The notes beneath the pieces are model-generated. The model worked only from the letters and a program-made list of their open reading frames with translations, was not told the DNA's origin and made no database searches. From Pseudarthrobacter sp. MM222 (GTDB taxonomy: Bacteria > Actinomycetota > Actinomycetes > Actinomycetales > Micrococcaceae): DNA of 64,000 nt. Shown one piece after another: positions 1 through 8,220 of this stretch. Numbering within the stretch: the first letter of the stretch is position 1; each line of letters begins with the position of its first letter. Location: NCBI RefSeq assembly GCF_947090775.1, contig NZ_OX352321.1:2852001-2916000 (forward strand), in the 5' to 3' direction. Made by a program: the position numbers and the translations under genes.

Positions 1-254
1 CAGGCTGAAGCGGTGGACCCGGGTGACGCCGAGGCCGTCCCGGAGGCGGTTCCCGACGCTGCGGCGTCAGGCGTCGCGCCGGCTGAGGCGGTGCCCGGGG
101 ACGGGTCGGCCGCCGCCGTGCTCGCGCCCGGGCTGCCGCCTGCGGTCCAGGCCGGCGCGCCCTGTCCACTGCCGCTGCAGCCGGAAAGCGCCGCTGCGGT
201 GACTGCCAGCGCCGCGGCGATCCGGATCCCCAAGGAGATAGCCGTCCGAGTCAT
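1..254 (-). CDS. Putative lipoprotein, N-terminal part only
   Basis: The frame opens at an ATG at 254 and runs left out of the window, so only about 84 residues are visible. They form a lipoprotein export signal: a basic start (MTRTAISLGIR), a short Ala/Val/Leu stretch, and the lipobox L-S-G-C with the lipidated cysteine at residue 26. After it comes a low-complexity linker of Ala, Gly, Ser, Thr and Pro, as often tethers a folded domain to the membrane surface. That domain lies outside the window, so no function can be given. The start is supported by a TACGCT box six bases upstream. A rightward frame over the same bases is its shadow. Confidence 0.75.
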   Translation of the reverse strand, partial: MTRTAISLGIRIAAALAVTAAALSGCSGSGQGAPAWTAGGSPGASTAAADPSPGTASAGATPDAAASGTASGTASASPGSTASA

Positions 255-260
255 GGTGCC

Positions 261-266
261 AGCGTA
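261..266 (-). promoter_or_regulatory. -10 box of leaderless lipoprotein gene
   Basis: TACGCT on the minus strand, six bases before the ATG at 254. Confidence 0.5.
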
Positions 267-381
267 GTCCGGTCCGTGGGGCGGTGCGGAGATTCCGGAT
301 CGGTGTTTCGGAGCACCTGACGCGGGGGCCGCGGGTCCGCGCGGCAATCCGCGACCTAAGCTGGCCGTGCGGAAAGAAGGC

Positions 382-387
382 TACGCT
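382..387 (+). promoter_or_regulatory. -10 box of leaderless DUF1684 gene
   Basis: TACGCT, six bases before the ATG at 394. It favours that start over an upstream in-frame GTG at 367. Confidence 0.55.
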
Positions 388-393
388 GGGGGC

Positions 394-1068
394 ATGGCGG
401 AACAGCGTATTGACGGAATGGATTCCGGGGACCTGGACAGCGTGGCGGACATCTCCGCCCTCGACATCGCGGACTGGCGGCTCCGGACCTTTGCGCTATA
501 CGCCACCGTGCGGAAGCTCGCTGCCGAGGATCCGGCCGAGGCTCATACCTATTGGCGTCACGAGCGGGACCGGATGTTCGGCACGCACCCCGCCTCACCG
601 CTGACCGCTGAGGCCAAGTCGCGCTTCGACGGGCTTAAGACAGCAGACTACGACCCGATCTACCGGTTCCATATCCCGCTGACGAGCGAGGGCGCCGGGC
701 GCGAGATGAACGTCGAGACCGGCACCGACGGCCTGGTCCGCTTCGTCCGGCTGGGCACTTTCGACCTGCCGGAGATGGGCCAGTTGGCAGTCTGGAAGCT
801 CAAGGGCTACGGCGGCGGCATCTTCGTGCCGTTCCGCGACGCCACGGCAGGGCAGTCCGGGGGCAGCTACGGCGCAGGCCGCTACCTGTTGGACACCATC
901 AAGGGCGCCTTCCACGGCGTACAGGGTTCCGGCCCGGAGGCCGAGTTCGTGGTGGACTTCAACTTCGCGTACAGCCCCTCCTGCGCCTACAACGAGGCGT
1001 GGGCGTGCCCCCTGGCGGGGCCCTCCAACCGGCTTGCCGTGGAGATCCCGGTCGGCGAACTGTACTGA
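394..1068 (+). CDS. DUF1684 family protein
   Basis: A 224-residue soluble protein with no signal peptide or membrane segment. The family is recognised from its C-terminal motif, seen here as YNEAWACPLAGPSNRL close to the end, and from the preceding glycine-rich GGGIFVPFRDATAG and the YGAGRYL segment. The biochemical role of DUF1684 proteins is not known to me; the conserved Cys, Asn and Arg near the C terminus look like functional residues. The ATG at 394 is chosen because a TACGCT box lies six bases upstream. The GtrA-like gene starts five bases after the stop, so the two are probably co-transcribed. Confidence 0.8.
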   Translation: MAEQRIDGMDSGDLDSVADISALDIADWRLRTFALYATVRKLAAEDPAEAHTYWRHERDRMFGTHPASPLTAEAKSRFDGLKTADYDPIYRFHIPLTSEGAGREMNVETGTDGLVRFVRLGTFDLPEMGQLAVWKLKGYGGGIFVPFRDATAGQSGGSYGAGRYLLDTIKGAFHGVQGSGPEAEFVVDFNFAYSPSCAYNEAWACPLAGPSNRLAVEIPVGELY

Positions 1069-1072
1069 CCGG

Positions 1073-1558
1073 ATGGATGCCCAGCTCGAGCAGCGCTCCC
1101 CTGCCCCCGCCGTCGTCCATCCTCCGGCCCGCCGCCGGCACAGCGGGATCCTCCGCTACCCCCTGGTCCGTCAACTCATCAGGTTCACCGGCGTCGGGAT
1201 CGTCTGCACCATCACGTCCCTGGCCCTGTATGCCTTCCTCCGGCCCTGGATTGGCGCCCAGCCGGCCAACGCGGCGGCCCTTGTCCTCACCTCGCTGATG
1301 AACACTGCCCTGAACCGGCGCCTGACCTTCAAGATCACCGAGCGGAAGCGGATGAAACGCGACCATCTCAACGGACTGATCGTGATCCTCGTGGCGCTGC
1401 TGCTGACCGGCGGCAGCCTGGGCATCCTGCACTGGCTTAACCCGGACGCCACCGTTGCCGACGAGCTGTGGACCACGACGCTGTCAGGGTTGGTCGCCAC
1501 GGCCGTGCGCTTCACGCTGCTGCGGCACTGGATTTTCCGGCGGGCACGGCACCGCTAG
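1073..1558 (+). CDS. GtrA-like membrane protein
   Basis: A 161-residue protein with a basic N-terminal tail (about 35 residues) and four predicted membrane helices, the first around IRFTGVGIVCTITSLALYAF. Between helices 2 and 3 is the family hallmark of an Asn/Arg/Lys-rich loop (ALNRRLTFKITERK), and the C terminus ends with RFTLLRHWIFRR, the usual GtrA ending. GtrA-type proteins are thought to help flip or transfer polyprenyl-phosphate-linked sugars for cell-envelope glycosylation. No glycosyltransferase is adjacent, so the substrate is open. The stop codon overlaps the stop of the converging cysteine desulfurase gene. Confidence 0.8.
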   Translation: MDAQLEQRSPAPAVVHPPARRRHSGILRYPLVRQLIRFTGVGIVCTITSLALYAFLRPWIGAQPANAAALVLTSLMNTALNRRLTFKITERKRMKRDHLNGLIVILVALLLTGGSLGILHWLNPDATVADELWTTTLSGLVATAVRFTLLRHWIFRRARHR

Positions 1559-2721
1559 GCGCCCCTAGTTGGGCCGAGGGCCCGGACGCTCCCGACGGCG
1601 GTGCGGACCGCGGCCGCCGCTTCCTGCAGCTCGGCTGCCGTCACTGTTGAATCGAAGCTGAACCGGACGGCGGTCTGCGCGACCGCGGGCTCGATCCCCA
1701 GGGCGAGCAGCACCGGGGACGGCCCGTCCGAACCCGCGGCACAGGCGGAACCGCTGGAGCAGATGACCCCCTGGCGCTCAAGTTCCAGCAGGACCGATTC
1801 ACCGCTGGTCCCCGGAAAGCAGAACGAGGCCACCGAGGGAAGCCGTTCGGACGGATGGCCGGTCAGGACCGCGCCGGGGACACCGGCCAGCACGCTCCGG
1901 ATGAAGTCATCCCGCAGCGCTGCGACGCGGTCCGCGAGTTCCGGCCTGGTTCCCCCCGCCAGGGTGAGTGCGGTGGCGAGGGCCACGGCCCCTGCCACGT
2001 TTTCGGTGCCCGAGCGGCGTCCGCGTTCCTGCCCGCCGCCGTGGATCACCGGTTCCAGCCGGGTCCGGCCGCGCACGAACAGGGCGCCGTTTCCCTTCGG
2101 TGCCCCCAGCTTGTGGCCCGAGATGCTCAGCGCATCCACGCCGAGGGCTGCGGTGTCGAGCGGCAGCCAGCCGGCGGCCTGGACGGCGTCAGTATGGAAC
2201 GGGATCCCCTGCGCGCGGGCCAGTGCGGCGAGCCGGGCGATGGGCTGTACCGTGCCCACCTCGTTGTTGGCGTACATGATGCTGACCAGCGCCGTCTCCG
2301 GCCGGAGGACCGCGGTGAGGGCCTCTTCCGTGACGCGGCCGTAGGTGTCCACCGGAACCACGTCGACGGCGAACCCGTGGACCCGTTCGAGGTAGCGGGC
2401 CGATTCCTCTACCGCGGGGTGCTCGACGGCGCTGATCACAACCCGGTCCAGCCGCGGGTCCGCGGCCCGGCGCGCCAGGGCGATGCCTTTCACCGCGAGG
2501 TTGTCCGCTTCCGTGCCGCCGGAGGTGAAGGTGATCTCGCCCGGCCGGCAGCCGAGGGCCTTCGCCGTCGCCGCCCGTGCTCCGGCGAGCGCCGTGGCGG
2601 CGGCGTCGCCGAGGGAGTGGTGGCTCGAGGGGTTGCCGAACTCCCCCGTCAGGTACGGCCACATGGCCTCGAGGACCTCGCGGCGCACCGGCGTGGTGGC
2701 GGCTGCATCCAGGAAAATCAT
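1555..2721 (-). CDS. Cysteine desulfurase (NifS/IscS-like)
   Basis: A 388-residue fold-type I PLP enzyme that moves sulfur from L-cysteine to a protein persulfide for Fe-S cluster assembly. Visible hallmarks are the N-terminal LDAAATTPV, the cofactor histidine in the EHP motif (H101), the PLP lysine in SGHKLG (K204), and the catalytic cysteine in SSGSACA (C327). It is the last gene of the nad operon, starting eight bases after the nadC stop with a GAGG ribosome site. Because NadA carries an oxygen-sensitive [4Fe-4S] cluster, the likely job is cluster supply to NadA, as for NifS-like enzymes near nad genes in other bacteria; that link is inference from position. Confidence 0.92.
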   Translation of the reverse strand: MIFLDAAATTPVRREVLEAMWPYLTGEFGNPSSHHSLGDAAATALAGARAATAKALGCRPGEITFTSGGTEADNLAVKGIALARRAADPRLDRVVISAVEHPAVEESARYLERVHGFAVDVVPVDTYGRVTEEALTAVLRPETALVSIMYANNEVGTVQPIARLAALARAQGIPFHTDAVQAAGWLPLDTAALGVDALSISGHKLGAPKGNGALFVRGRTRLEPVIHGGGQERGRRSGTENVAGAVALATALTLAGGTRPELADRVAALRDDFIRSVLAGVPGAVLTGHPSERLPSVASFCFPGTSGESVLLELERQGVICSSGSACAAGSDGPSPVLLALGIEPAVAQTAVRFSFDSTVTAAELQEAAAAVRTAVGSVRALGPTRGA

Positions 2722-2729
2722 GTCGGGCC

Positions 2730-3698
2730 TCAGCCGGCCGGCAGTTCCGTGGACGGAGCGGTCTCGAGTTCAAGGTCGAGCCCGAGGTCCAGCGCCGCGA
2801 CGCTGTGGGTGAGCGCGCCGATGGAGATGACGTCCACCCCCGTCCTGGCGATGCCGGCCACGGTGGCGAGGTTGACGTTGCCGCTGGCCTCGACGCGGGC
2901 GCGACCGGCCACCTGCTTCACTCCGGCGGCAAGCTCCGCCAGGGTGAAGTTGTCCAGCATGATGGTGTCCACGCCGGCGGCGAGAACGGGTTCGATCTGC
3001 TCCATGCTGTCCACCTCCACCTCGAAGTGCGTGGTGTGGCCCAGCCGCGTCCGGGCGTCCCGGAGGACGGCCGTGAGCTTTGCGGCATCTCCGCCGGTGA
3101 GGACCGCAAGGTGGTTGTCCTTGGCGAGCACGGCGTCGGACAGGCCGAAGCGGTGGTTCGCGCCCCCGCCGCAGCGCACGGCGTAGCGTTCCAGCACGCG
3201 CAGCCCGGGCGTCGTCTTCCGGGTGTCCGTGATCCGGGCGCCGGTGCCGTCCACGAGGGCCACGAACTCCGCCGTCTTGGTGGCAATGGCGCTCATCCGC
3301 TGCACCAGATTCAGGGCGACGCGTTCGGCCAGCAGCACGGCGCGGGCGTTGCCGCGCACCCGCGCGAGTGGCGTTCCGGCCGGGAAGGGAGCCCCGTCCG
3401 GAACAAGGACGTCGACGACGGCGTCGGGATCGGTCAGCTTCATGGCGGCAGCGAAGACTTCTCCGCCGCTGAACACCCCGGGGACCCGGGCGGCCAGCAC
3501 CGCTGTTGCCCGGGCTTCCGCCGGGATCAGCGTCTGCGAGGTGATGTCCCCATAGGGCGCATCCTCGTCCAGGGCGGCGCGCAGCACGGCGTCGACGGCG
3601 GTGGCGGGCAGGCTGCCGGCGAGCGCCGGGCGTGCGGTGGGAGGTGCGGTGGGGCGCGCAGCGGTTACGGTGGCTGCGCTGGCAGCGGGTGCTGTCAT
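2730..3698 (-). CDS. nadC: Nicotinate-nucleotide pyrophosphorylase (quinolinate phosphoribosyltransferase)
   Basis: A 322-residue enzyme converting quinolinate and PRPP to nicotinate mononucleotide, the last step of the de novo route before NAD assembly. Family segments are PYGDITSQTL near residue 55, the ALNLVQRMSAIAT helix, the substrate-binding DTRKTTPGLR, HRFGL and AKDNH motifs, EVEVDS, and MLDNF. The N-terminal 30 residues are an Ala/Pro/Thr-rich extension. The ATG at 3698 overlaps the nadB stop in an ATGA junction and has AAGGA upstream, which indicates translational coupling. A longer open frame to 3962 lies inside nadB and is not used. Confidence 0.96.
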   Translation of the reverse strand: MTAPAASAATVTAARPTAPPTARPALAGSLPATAVDAVLRAALDEDAPYGDITSQTLIPAEARATAVLAARVPGVFSGGEVFAAAMKLTDPDAVVDVLVPDGAPFPAGTPLARVRGNARAVLLAERVALNLVQRMSAIATKTAEFVALVDGTGARITDTRKTTPGLRVLERYAVRCGGGANHRFGLSDAVLAKDNHLAVLTGGDAAKLTAVLRDARTRLGHTTHFEVEVDSMEQIEPVLAAGVDTIMLDNFTLAELAAGVKQVAGRARVEASGNVNLATVAGIARTGVDVISIGALTHSVAALDLGLDLELETAPSTELPAG

Positions 3699-5419
3699 GT
3701 CGAGATCCTTTGCTTGGGCCGGGATGCGGAAGCGTGCCGGTGGCCGGACTTGCCGGCCGTCGAGGTGGAGCGGGCGGGGGCAACCAGCACCGCGGAGTGT
3801 GCGGCGCCGGCCGGGCTGTCGGCGCGGTAGTGCGCGCCGACGGAGACGGTCCGCTTCCGCGCCGCTGCCACGAGCAGCTGTGCGGCGAGCAGCAGGTTCC
3901 GGTCCTCGTGGGCGGTCTGGTCGGAATCGGTTCCGGGCTCCCCGGCAAGGGTCGCCGCCCATTGCGCGAGCTGCACCGCGGCGGCGTCGAGTTCGGATCC
4001 GGTGCGCATCACGCCTGCGGCGCCGGTCATCAGGCGCCGGAGGGCGGCACGGCTGAACGGAACCGTCAACTTGCCGGGTTCAGCGGCGGGGAGTTCGTCC
4101 CTGGTGCCGGCGACAGCCGCGCGTACAGCCGCCGGGACGGCCTCCGGGCCCGCCTCGTCGAGGAAGGCTTCCACGGCACGGCGGCCGAACACGAGGCCCT
4201 CCAGCAGTGAATTGCTGGCAAGCCGGTTGGCGCCCTGCACGCCGGTGCACGCCACTTCGCCCGCGGCGTACAGCCCCGGGACGGACGTGCGTCCCCGGAA
4301 ATCCGTGGCGACCCCGCCCATCCAGTAGTGCGCCGCCGGGGAGACCGGCAGCAGTTCCGCAGCCCAGTCGTAGCCTGCAGCGCGGGTGGCCGCACTGATG
4401 GTGGGGAAGCGCCGGGCCAGGAAGCCCGGGCCGCGGGCTGCGTCTACGCCCCGGGCGTCCAGGTAGACGGGGCTGTCCGGCGCTGCGCCGGTGGCGGCCA
4501 GGTGCAGCGCGATGCTGCGGGAGACGACGTCGCGCGGGGCCAGTTCCGCGTCCGGGTGGTAGTCCGGCATGAAACGGTAGCCGGCGGCGTCCAGCAGCAC
4601 CGCCCCCTCGCCGCGGACCGCCTCGGAGATCAGCAGTGCGGGAGGTCCGCCCGGAACCTCGTCCGCGGCCAGGGTGGTGGGGTGGAACTGGAAGAACTCG
4701 AGGTCCCGCACCGCGGCGCCCGCCCGCCACGCCAGCGCGAGGCCGTCCGCCGTGGCGACGGAGGGGTTGCTGGTCCGGCCAAACAGCCGGCCGGCGCCGC
4801 CGGTGGCAAGCAGCACCGCATCCGCGGCGAGCTGTTTGGCCTCCCCGCCGGCGAGGTAGGCGACGCCTGTGACGCGCCCGGACTCCGGGTGGGTCAGCAA
4901 TTCGGTCACGAAGGCACCGGTCTCCACCCGGAGCCGTCCCGCGGCGGCCCGCCCCAGGACGGCGGCAACCAGCGCCCGGGAGATGCAGGCGCCGGTCGCG
5001 TCGCCGCCGGCATGCAGGATACGGGGCGCCGAGTGCGCGGCCTCGAGCCCCAGCGCCGGCCCACTGCCCGGACCCGCGTCAAACTGCACGCCGAACCGCT
5101 GCAGCCCGGCGATGTCGCGGAGCGCTTCGGTACACAGGATCCGCACGGCCTCCGGGTCGTTGAGCCCGGCTCCGGCCGCCAGCGTGTCGGCGATGTGGGC
5201 CGCCACGGAATCGCCCGGGAAGGCCTCCCCCGGCGACAGCACGGCCGAGACGCCGCCCTGGGCATAGAAGGTGTTGCTTTGTTCCAGGGTCCCCTTGCTC
5301 AGGAGCACCACCTCGACGGCGGAGCTGCCCGCCCCCTCGGCGTCCGCCGCGTCGCAGGCGAGCAGCGCGGCGTACAGCCCGGCGATGCCGCTGCCCACCA
5401 CCACCAGCCGCCTGGTCAT
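3695..5419 (-). CDS. nadB: L-aspartate oxidase
   Basis: A 574-residue flavoprotein oxidising L-aspartate to iminoaspartate, which NadA condenses with dihydroxyacetone phosphate. The N terminus has the FAD dinucleotide fold (VVVGSGIAGLYAA). The succinate dehydrogenase/fumarate reductase-type core shows SNTFYAQGG, HAGGDATG, EFFQFHPTTL, and the C-terminal flavin segment GLYAAGEVACTGVQGANRLA. The C-terminal helical domain is present and ends in a Lys/Ser-rich tail. It sits between nadA and nadC with 4-base ATGA overlaps on both sides, so the three should be made in step. Confidence 0.96.
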   Translation of the reverse strand: MTRRLVVVGSGIAGLYAALLACDAADAEGAGSSAVEVVLLSKGTLEQSNTFYAQGGVSAVLSPGEAFPGDSVAAHIADTLAAGAGLNDPEAVRILCTEALRDIAGLQRFGVQFDAGPGSGPALGLEAAHSAPRILHAGGDATGACISRALVAAVLGRAAAGRLRVETGAFVTELLTHPESGRVTGVAYLAGGEAKQLAADAVLLATGGAGRLFGRTSNPSVATADGLALAWRAGAAVRDLEFFQFHPTTLAADEVPGGPPALLISEAVRGEGAVLLDAAGYRFMPDYHPDAELAPRDVVSRSIALHLAATGAAPDSPVYLDARGVDAARGPGFLARRFPTISAATRAAGYDWAAELLPVSPAAHYWMGGVATDFRGRTSVPGLYAAGEVACTGVQGANRLASNSLLEGLVFGRRAVEAFLDEAGPEAVPAAVRAAVAGTRDELPAAEPGKLTVPFSRAALRRLMTGAAGVMRTGSELDAAAVQLAQWAATLAGEPGTDSDQTAHEDRNLLLAAQLLVAAARKRTVSVGAHYRADSPAGAAHSAVLVAPARSTSTAGKSGHRHASASRPKQRIST

Positions 5420-6723
5420 GGCCGCGCCGCCAGCATCCGTTCCAGGGCGACCCGGGCCGGGGCCGCGACGGAGTCCTCGACGGTGATGCGGTTGACCACT
5501 TCACCGCGGACGAGGGCCTCCAGCACCCAGGCGAGGTAGCCCGGGTGGATGCGGTACATCGTGGAGCAGGGGCAGATGACCGGGTCCAGGCAGAAGATGG
5601 TGTGCTGCGGGTACTCCGCGGCCAGCCGGTTCACCATGTTGATCTCGGTGCCGATCGCAAACGCGGTGGGTTCGGTGGCGGCGGCGATGGCCTTCTTGAT
5701 GAAATCGGTAGACCCGGCGGAATCGGCGGCGTCCACCACCTCCATGGGGCACTCAGGGTGCACGATGACGTTGACGCCGGGGAACTCGGCGCGGGCCTTC
5801 TCGATCTGGCCCACGTTGAAGCGCTTGTGGACCGAGCAGAAGCCGTGCCACAGGATCACCCGGGAATCGAGCAGATCCTGTTCGTCGTTGCCGCCAAGGT
5901 CCTTGCGCGGGTTCCACATCGGCATCTGCTCCAGCGGCACGCCCATCGCCTTCGCTGTGTTGCGGCCCAGGTGCTGGTCCGGGAAGAACAGCACCCGCTG
6001 GCCGCGCTCGAAGGCCCACTCCAGCACCGTCGAGGCGTTGGAGGAGGTGCAGACGATCCCGCCGTGCTCGCCGCAGAAGCCCTTGAGGGCTGCGGAGGAG
6101 TTCATGTAGGTGACCGGGATGACCGGGACCCGCCCCTCGGCGTCGGGCTCCGTCCCGAAGAGTTCCTCGAGCTGTTCCCAGCACTCGGTGACGGAGTCGA
6201 TGTCGGCCATGTCCGCCATCGAGCAGCCGGCGGCGAGGTTGGGCAGGATCACGGCCTGGTCCGGCCGGGACAGGATGTCCGCGGTTTCGGCCATGAAGTG
6301 CACGCCGCAGAAGATGATGGCTTCGGCATCGGGCCGGGTCAGGGCGGCGTTGGCCAGTTGGAAGGAGTCGCCCACGAAGTCGGCGTATTCGACCACCTCG
6401 TCGCGCTGGTAGAAGTGCCCCAGCACGACGGCGCGGTCCCCCAGCGCCGCTTTGGCGGCGCGGATCCGGGCGTCGAGCTCGACGTCGCCGGCCAGCTTGT
6501 ACTCCTCGGGGAGCTGGCCCTGCCGGGGTGTGGCCGCGGGGGCGACGTCGGAGCTGGAGGCGCCCGGTCCGTAGGCCGGTACGCCGGCGAGCGCCTCGGC
6601 GAGGTCGTAGTCCCAGGGGCCGCGGGCCAGCGCCGGGCTGCAGGTGGACGCGGCCGTGGCCCCCCTCATGGTGGTGGCCTGTTCGCGCGTGATCAGCTGG
6701 ATGGCCGTGTTGACGCTGCTCAT
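5416..6723 (-). CDS. nadA: Quinolinate synthase
   Basis: A 435-residue [4Fe-4S] enzyme that condenses iminoaspartate and dihydroxyacetone phosphate to quinolinate. Candidate cluster ligands are the cysteines in IFCGVHFMAETAD, WHGFCSVH and ICPCSTMYRIHPG, the last matching the conserved C-terminal ligand region. Substrate motifs include GHFYQRDEVVEYAD and HPECPMEVV. About 60 extra N-terminal residues precede the conserved core, as in other actinobacteria. The ATG at 6723 overlaps the nrtR stop (ATGA) and is preceded by AGGAG. Confidence 0.96.
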   Translation of the reverse strand: MSSVNTAIQLITREQATTMRGATAASTCSPALARGPWDYDLAEALAGVPAYGPGASSSDVAPAATPRQGQLPEEYKLAGDVELDARIRAAKAALGDRAVVLGHFYQRDEVVEYADFVGDSFQLANAALTRPDAEAIIFCGVHFMAETADILSRPDQAVILPNLAAGCSMADMADIDSVTECWEQLEELFGTEPDAEGRVPVIPVTYMNSSAALKGFCGEHGGIVCTSSNASTVLEWAFERGQRVLFFPDQHLGRNTAKAMGVPLEQMPMWNPRKDLGGNDEQDLLDSRVILWHGFCSVHKRFNVGQIEKARAEFPGVNVIVHPECPMEVVDAADSAGSTDFIKKAIAAATEPTAFAIGTEINMVNRLAAEYPQHTIFCLDPVICPCSTMYRIHPGYLAWVLEALVRGEVVNRITVEDSVAAPARVALERMLAARP

Positions 6724-7364
6724 GGTGTGCTCCTGTTGTCTGGGTCAAGGCCTGGGCGGCCGGTAAAGCGGTAGAGGCGGGGCGGCCGGTGTTTGCCGCC
6801 CTGCAGGTACTGGTCGGTTTCTTCAATCTCGGTTGCGGCCTTGATCTGGCGGCGGAAGTTCGCCGGGTCCAGTTCCCGGTCCAGGACCGCCTCGTAGACC
6901 TCCCGCACCTGGGCCAGGGTGAAATACTCGCCGAGCAGGTGGTAGGCGATGGATCCGTAGGCCATCTTGTTGCGCAGCCGCCACAGGGCGTAGTCGACGA
7001 TTGCGTTGTGGTCGAAGGCCAGCTCGCCGAGCCGGTCCGCCCGGAACCAGCGCACGTTCTCGGATTCGTCCGCGAGGGCCGCCTCGGTCGGCTGGACCAG
7101 TGCCCAGTACACGATCGAGACGACGCGCTGGGTGGGCGAGCGGTGCAGGCCGCCGAAGGCGTAGAGCTGTTCGAGGTAGCTGGGCGCGAGTCCTGTGGTC
7201 TCCCGGAGGTTCCGGGAGGCGGCGTCCTGCAGGGATTCGGCGTGGGTCAGCGGTCCGCCGGGGAGGGCCCAGAGGCCCTTGTACGGCTCCCGGATGCGCC
7301 GGACCAGCGGAATCCAGAGCGTGGGGCGCCCGGAGCTCTCGCTCGGCCGGAGCGCGAAAATCAC
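6720..7364 (-). CDS. nrtR: NrtR-type NAD-biosynthesis regulator (Nudix-related)
   Basis: About 214 residues. The N-terminal half is a Nudix fold (LVRRIREPYKGLWALPGG) whose Nudix box is degenerate (SRNLRETTGLAP), as in NrtR repressors that bind ADP-ribose rather than hydrolyse it. The C-terminal half is a winged-helix domain beginning near YFTLAQVREVYEAVL and ending with a PPRLYRF segment. It heads the nad operon and is joined to nadA by an ATGA overlap, so it probably represses itself and nadABC through the palindrome at 7475. The start is uncertain: GTG at 7364 is the first standard codon, but the frame upstream still reads like the first Nudix strand (LAISTVIFALR). Confidence 0.88.
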   Translation of the reverse strand: MIFALRPSESSGRPTLWIPLVRRIREPYKGLWALPGGPLTHAESLQDAASRNLRETTGLAPSYLEQLYAFGGLHRSPTQRVVSIVYWALVQPTEAALADESENVRWFRADRLGELAFDHNAIVDYALWRLRNKMAYGSIAYHLLGEYFTLAQVREVYEAVLDRELDPANFRRQIKAATEIEETDQYLQGGKHRPPRLYRFTGRPGLDPDNRSTP

Positions 7365-7411
7365 CGTGGAGATGGCCAGCGACGGCGGCGCAAGCTGGCG
7401 CTCCGAAACAT
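7361..7411 (-). other. Possible upstream mini-ORF overlapping the nrtR start
   Basis: An ATG at 7411 opens a 16-codon Arg-rich frame whose TGA overlaps the nrtR GTG in a GTGA junction. It lies in the roughly 100-base leader of nrtR. It may be chance, a coupling device, or a sign of a frame error at the nrtR N terminus. Confidence 0.3.
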
Positions 7412-7474
7412 TGGCTGCTGTGGTGTAAACGGTGATCCACCCTGCCCGGATAGTTCCGGCCCAACCGCCGGATA

Positions 7475-7497
7475 GTTATAGTCAAATTGACTAGAAC
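7475..7497. promoter_or_regulatory. Candidate NrtR operator and nrtR-nad promoter
   Basis: A 23-base palindrome with outer arms GTT/AAC and an inner 15-base core of TAGTCAA, a central A, and TTGACTA; only one base pair is mismatched. The minus-strand TATAAC at 7475-7480 is a likely -10 for the nrtR-nad operon and lies within one arm, so binding would block transcription. Palindromes with GTCA-type half-sites are known for NrtR; assigning this one to NrtR is inference from position and symmetry. Confidence 0.75.
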
Positions 7498-7605
7498 TGA
7501 TTCTACGGCGTTGCCGCCCGGGCGCAAAATGTGTCACTCCGGGGCCGGCTTCGTCAGGCCCGGAGGGCTTGTGGGCTCCTTCGGGCGCCGGTATAACTCG
7601 AGGCT

Positions 7606-8220
7606 ATGGAAAATCTCGCAGTTGAGGCCGGTTACCTGGGGGCGGCCCAGGCGTTCCTGGTGCTGGTCGGGCAGGTGCCCGAAGACGCCTGGTCCAAACC
7701 CGCCCTCGGCGACTGGGACGTTCGCGGGCTGACGGGCCATGCGAGCCGCGCCCTGACAACCGTTGAAACGTACCTGGCCGCACCGGCGTCCGGACCGCGG
7801 CGGGACGGCCCGGTGTCCTATTTCCTCACCGTCCGGGGCGGGACGTCGCCGGAGGCGATCGCGCAGCGCGGCCGCGAAACCGGGGATGCCCTCGGCTCCG
7901 ACCCGGCCGGGGCCGTCAAGGAACTCGTCCAACGGATCACCGCCGTGGTCCGGAGCACTCCGGACGATGCCCTTCTCGCCACGCCGGCCGGAACGATGAC
8001 GCTCGTCGACTACCTCCCGACGCGCACCTTCGAACTCGCCGTCCACGGCCTGGATCTGGCCCGCGCCCTGGGGCTTCCGACGCCGGCGCCGCTGGGGCCG
8101 GCCATCTCGGCGTCGCTGGAGCTGGCCGGAGCCATCGGCGCCCGGCTGCCGACCGCCGGGGACCTGCTGCTCCTGCTCACCGGCCGGACCGGCCTGCCGG
8201 GCGGCTTAAGCGTCGTTTAG
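7606..8220 (+). CDS. Maleylpyruvate isomerase/MDMPI-like (DinB-fold) protein
   Basis: A 204-residue four-helix-bundle protein of the mycothiol-dependent maleylpyruvate isomerase superfamily (TIGR03083-like). The three metal-ligand positions typical of the fold are seen as the His in GHASRAL, the Glu in TTVETYL and the His in FELAVHGLDLARALG. Many members use mycothiol or bacillithiol as cofactor, but this protein stands alone and its substrate cannot be inferred. A TATAAC box ends eight bases before the ATG and GAGG lies between them. It converges with the Lrp/AsnC gene, and the stop codons overlap. Confidence 0.72.
   Translation: MENLAVEAGYLGAAQAFLVLVGQVPEDAWSKPALGDWDVRGLTGHASRALTTVETYLAAPASGPRRDGPVSYFLTVRGGTSPEAIAQRGRETGDALGSDPAGAVKELVQRITAVVRSTPDDALLATPAGTMTLVDYLPTRTFELAVHGLDLARALGLPTPAPLGPAISASLELAGAIGARLPTAGDLLLLLTGRTGLPGGLSVV

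Noticed and set aside
13-267. An 84-codon rightward open frame at the left edge
   Set aside because: It is the complement of a lipoprotein signal sequence with a proper lipobox on the minus strand; the rightward product is low complexity and has no ribosome site.
1855-3186. A 443-codon rightward open frame
   Set aside because: It lies over the cysteine desulfurase and nadC genes and has the Gly/Arg-rich composition of a shadow in GC-rich DNA.
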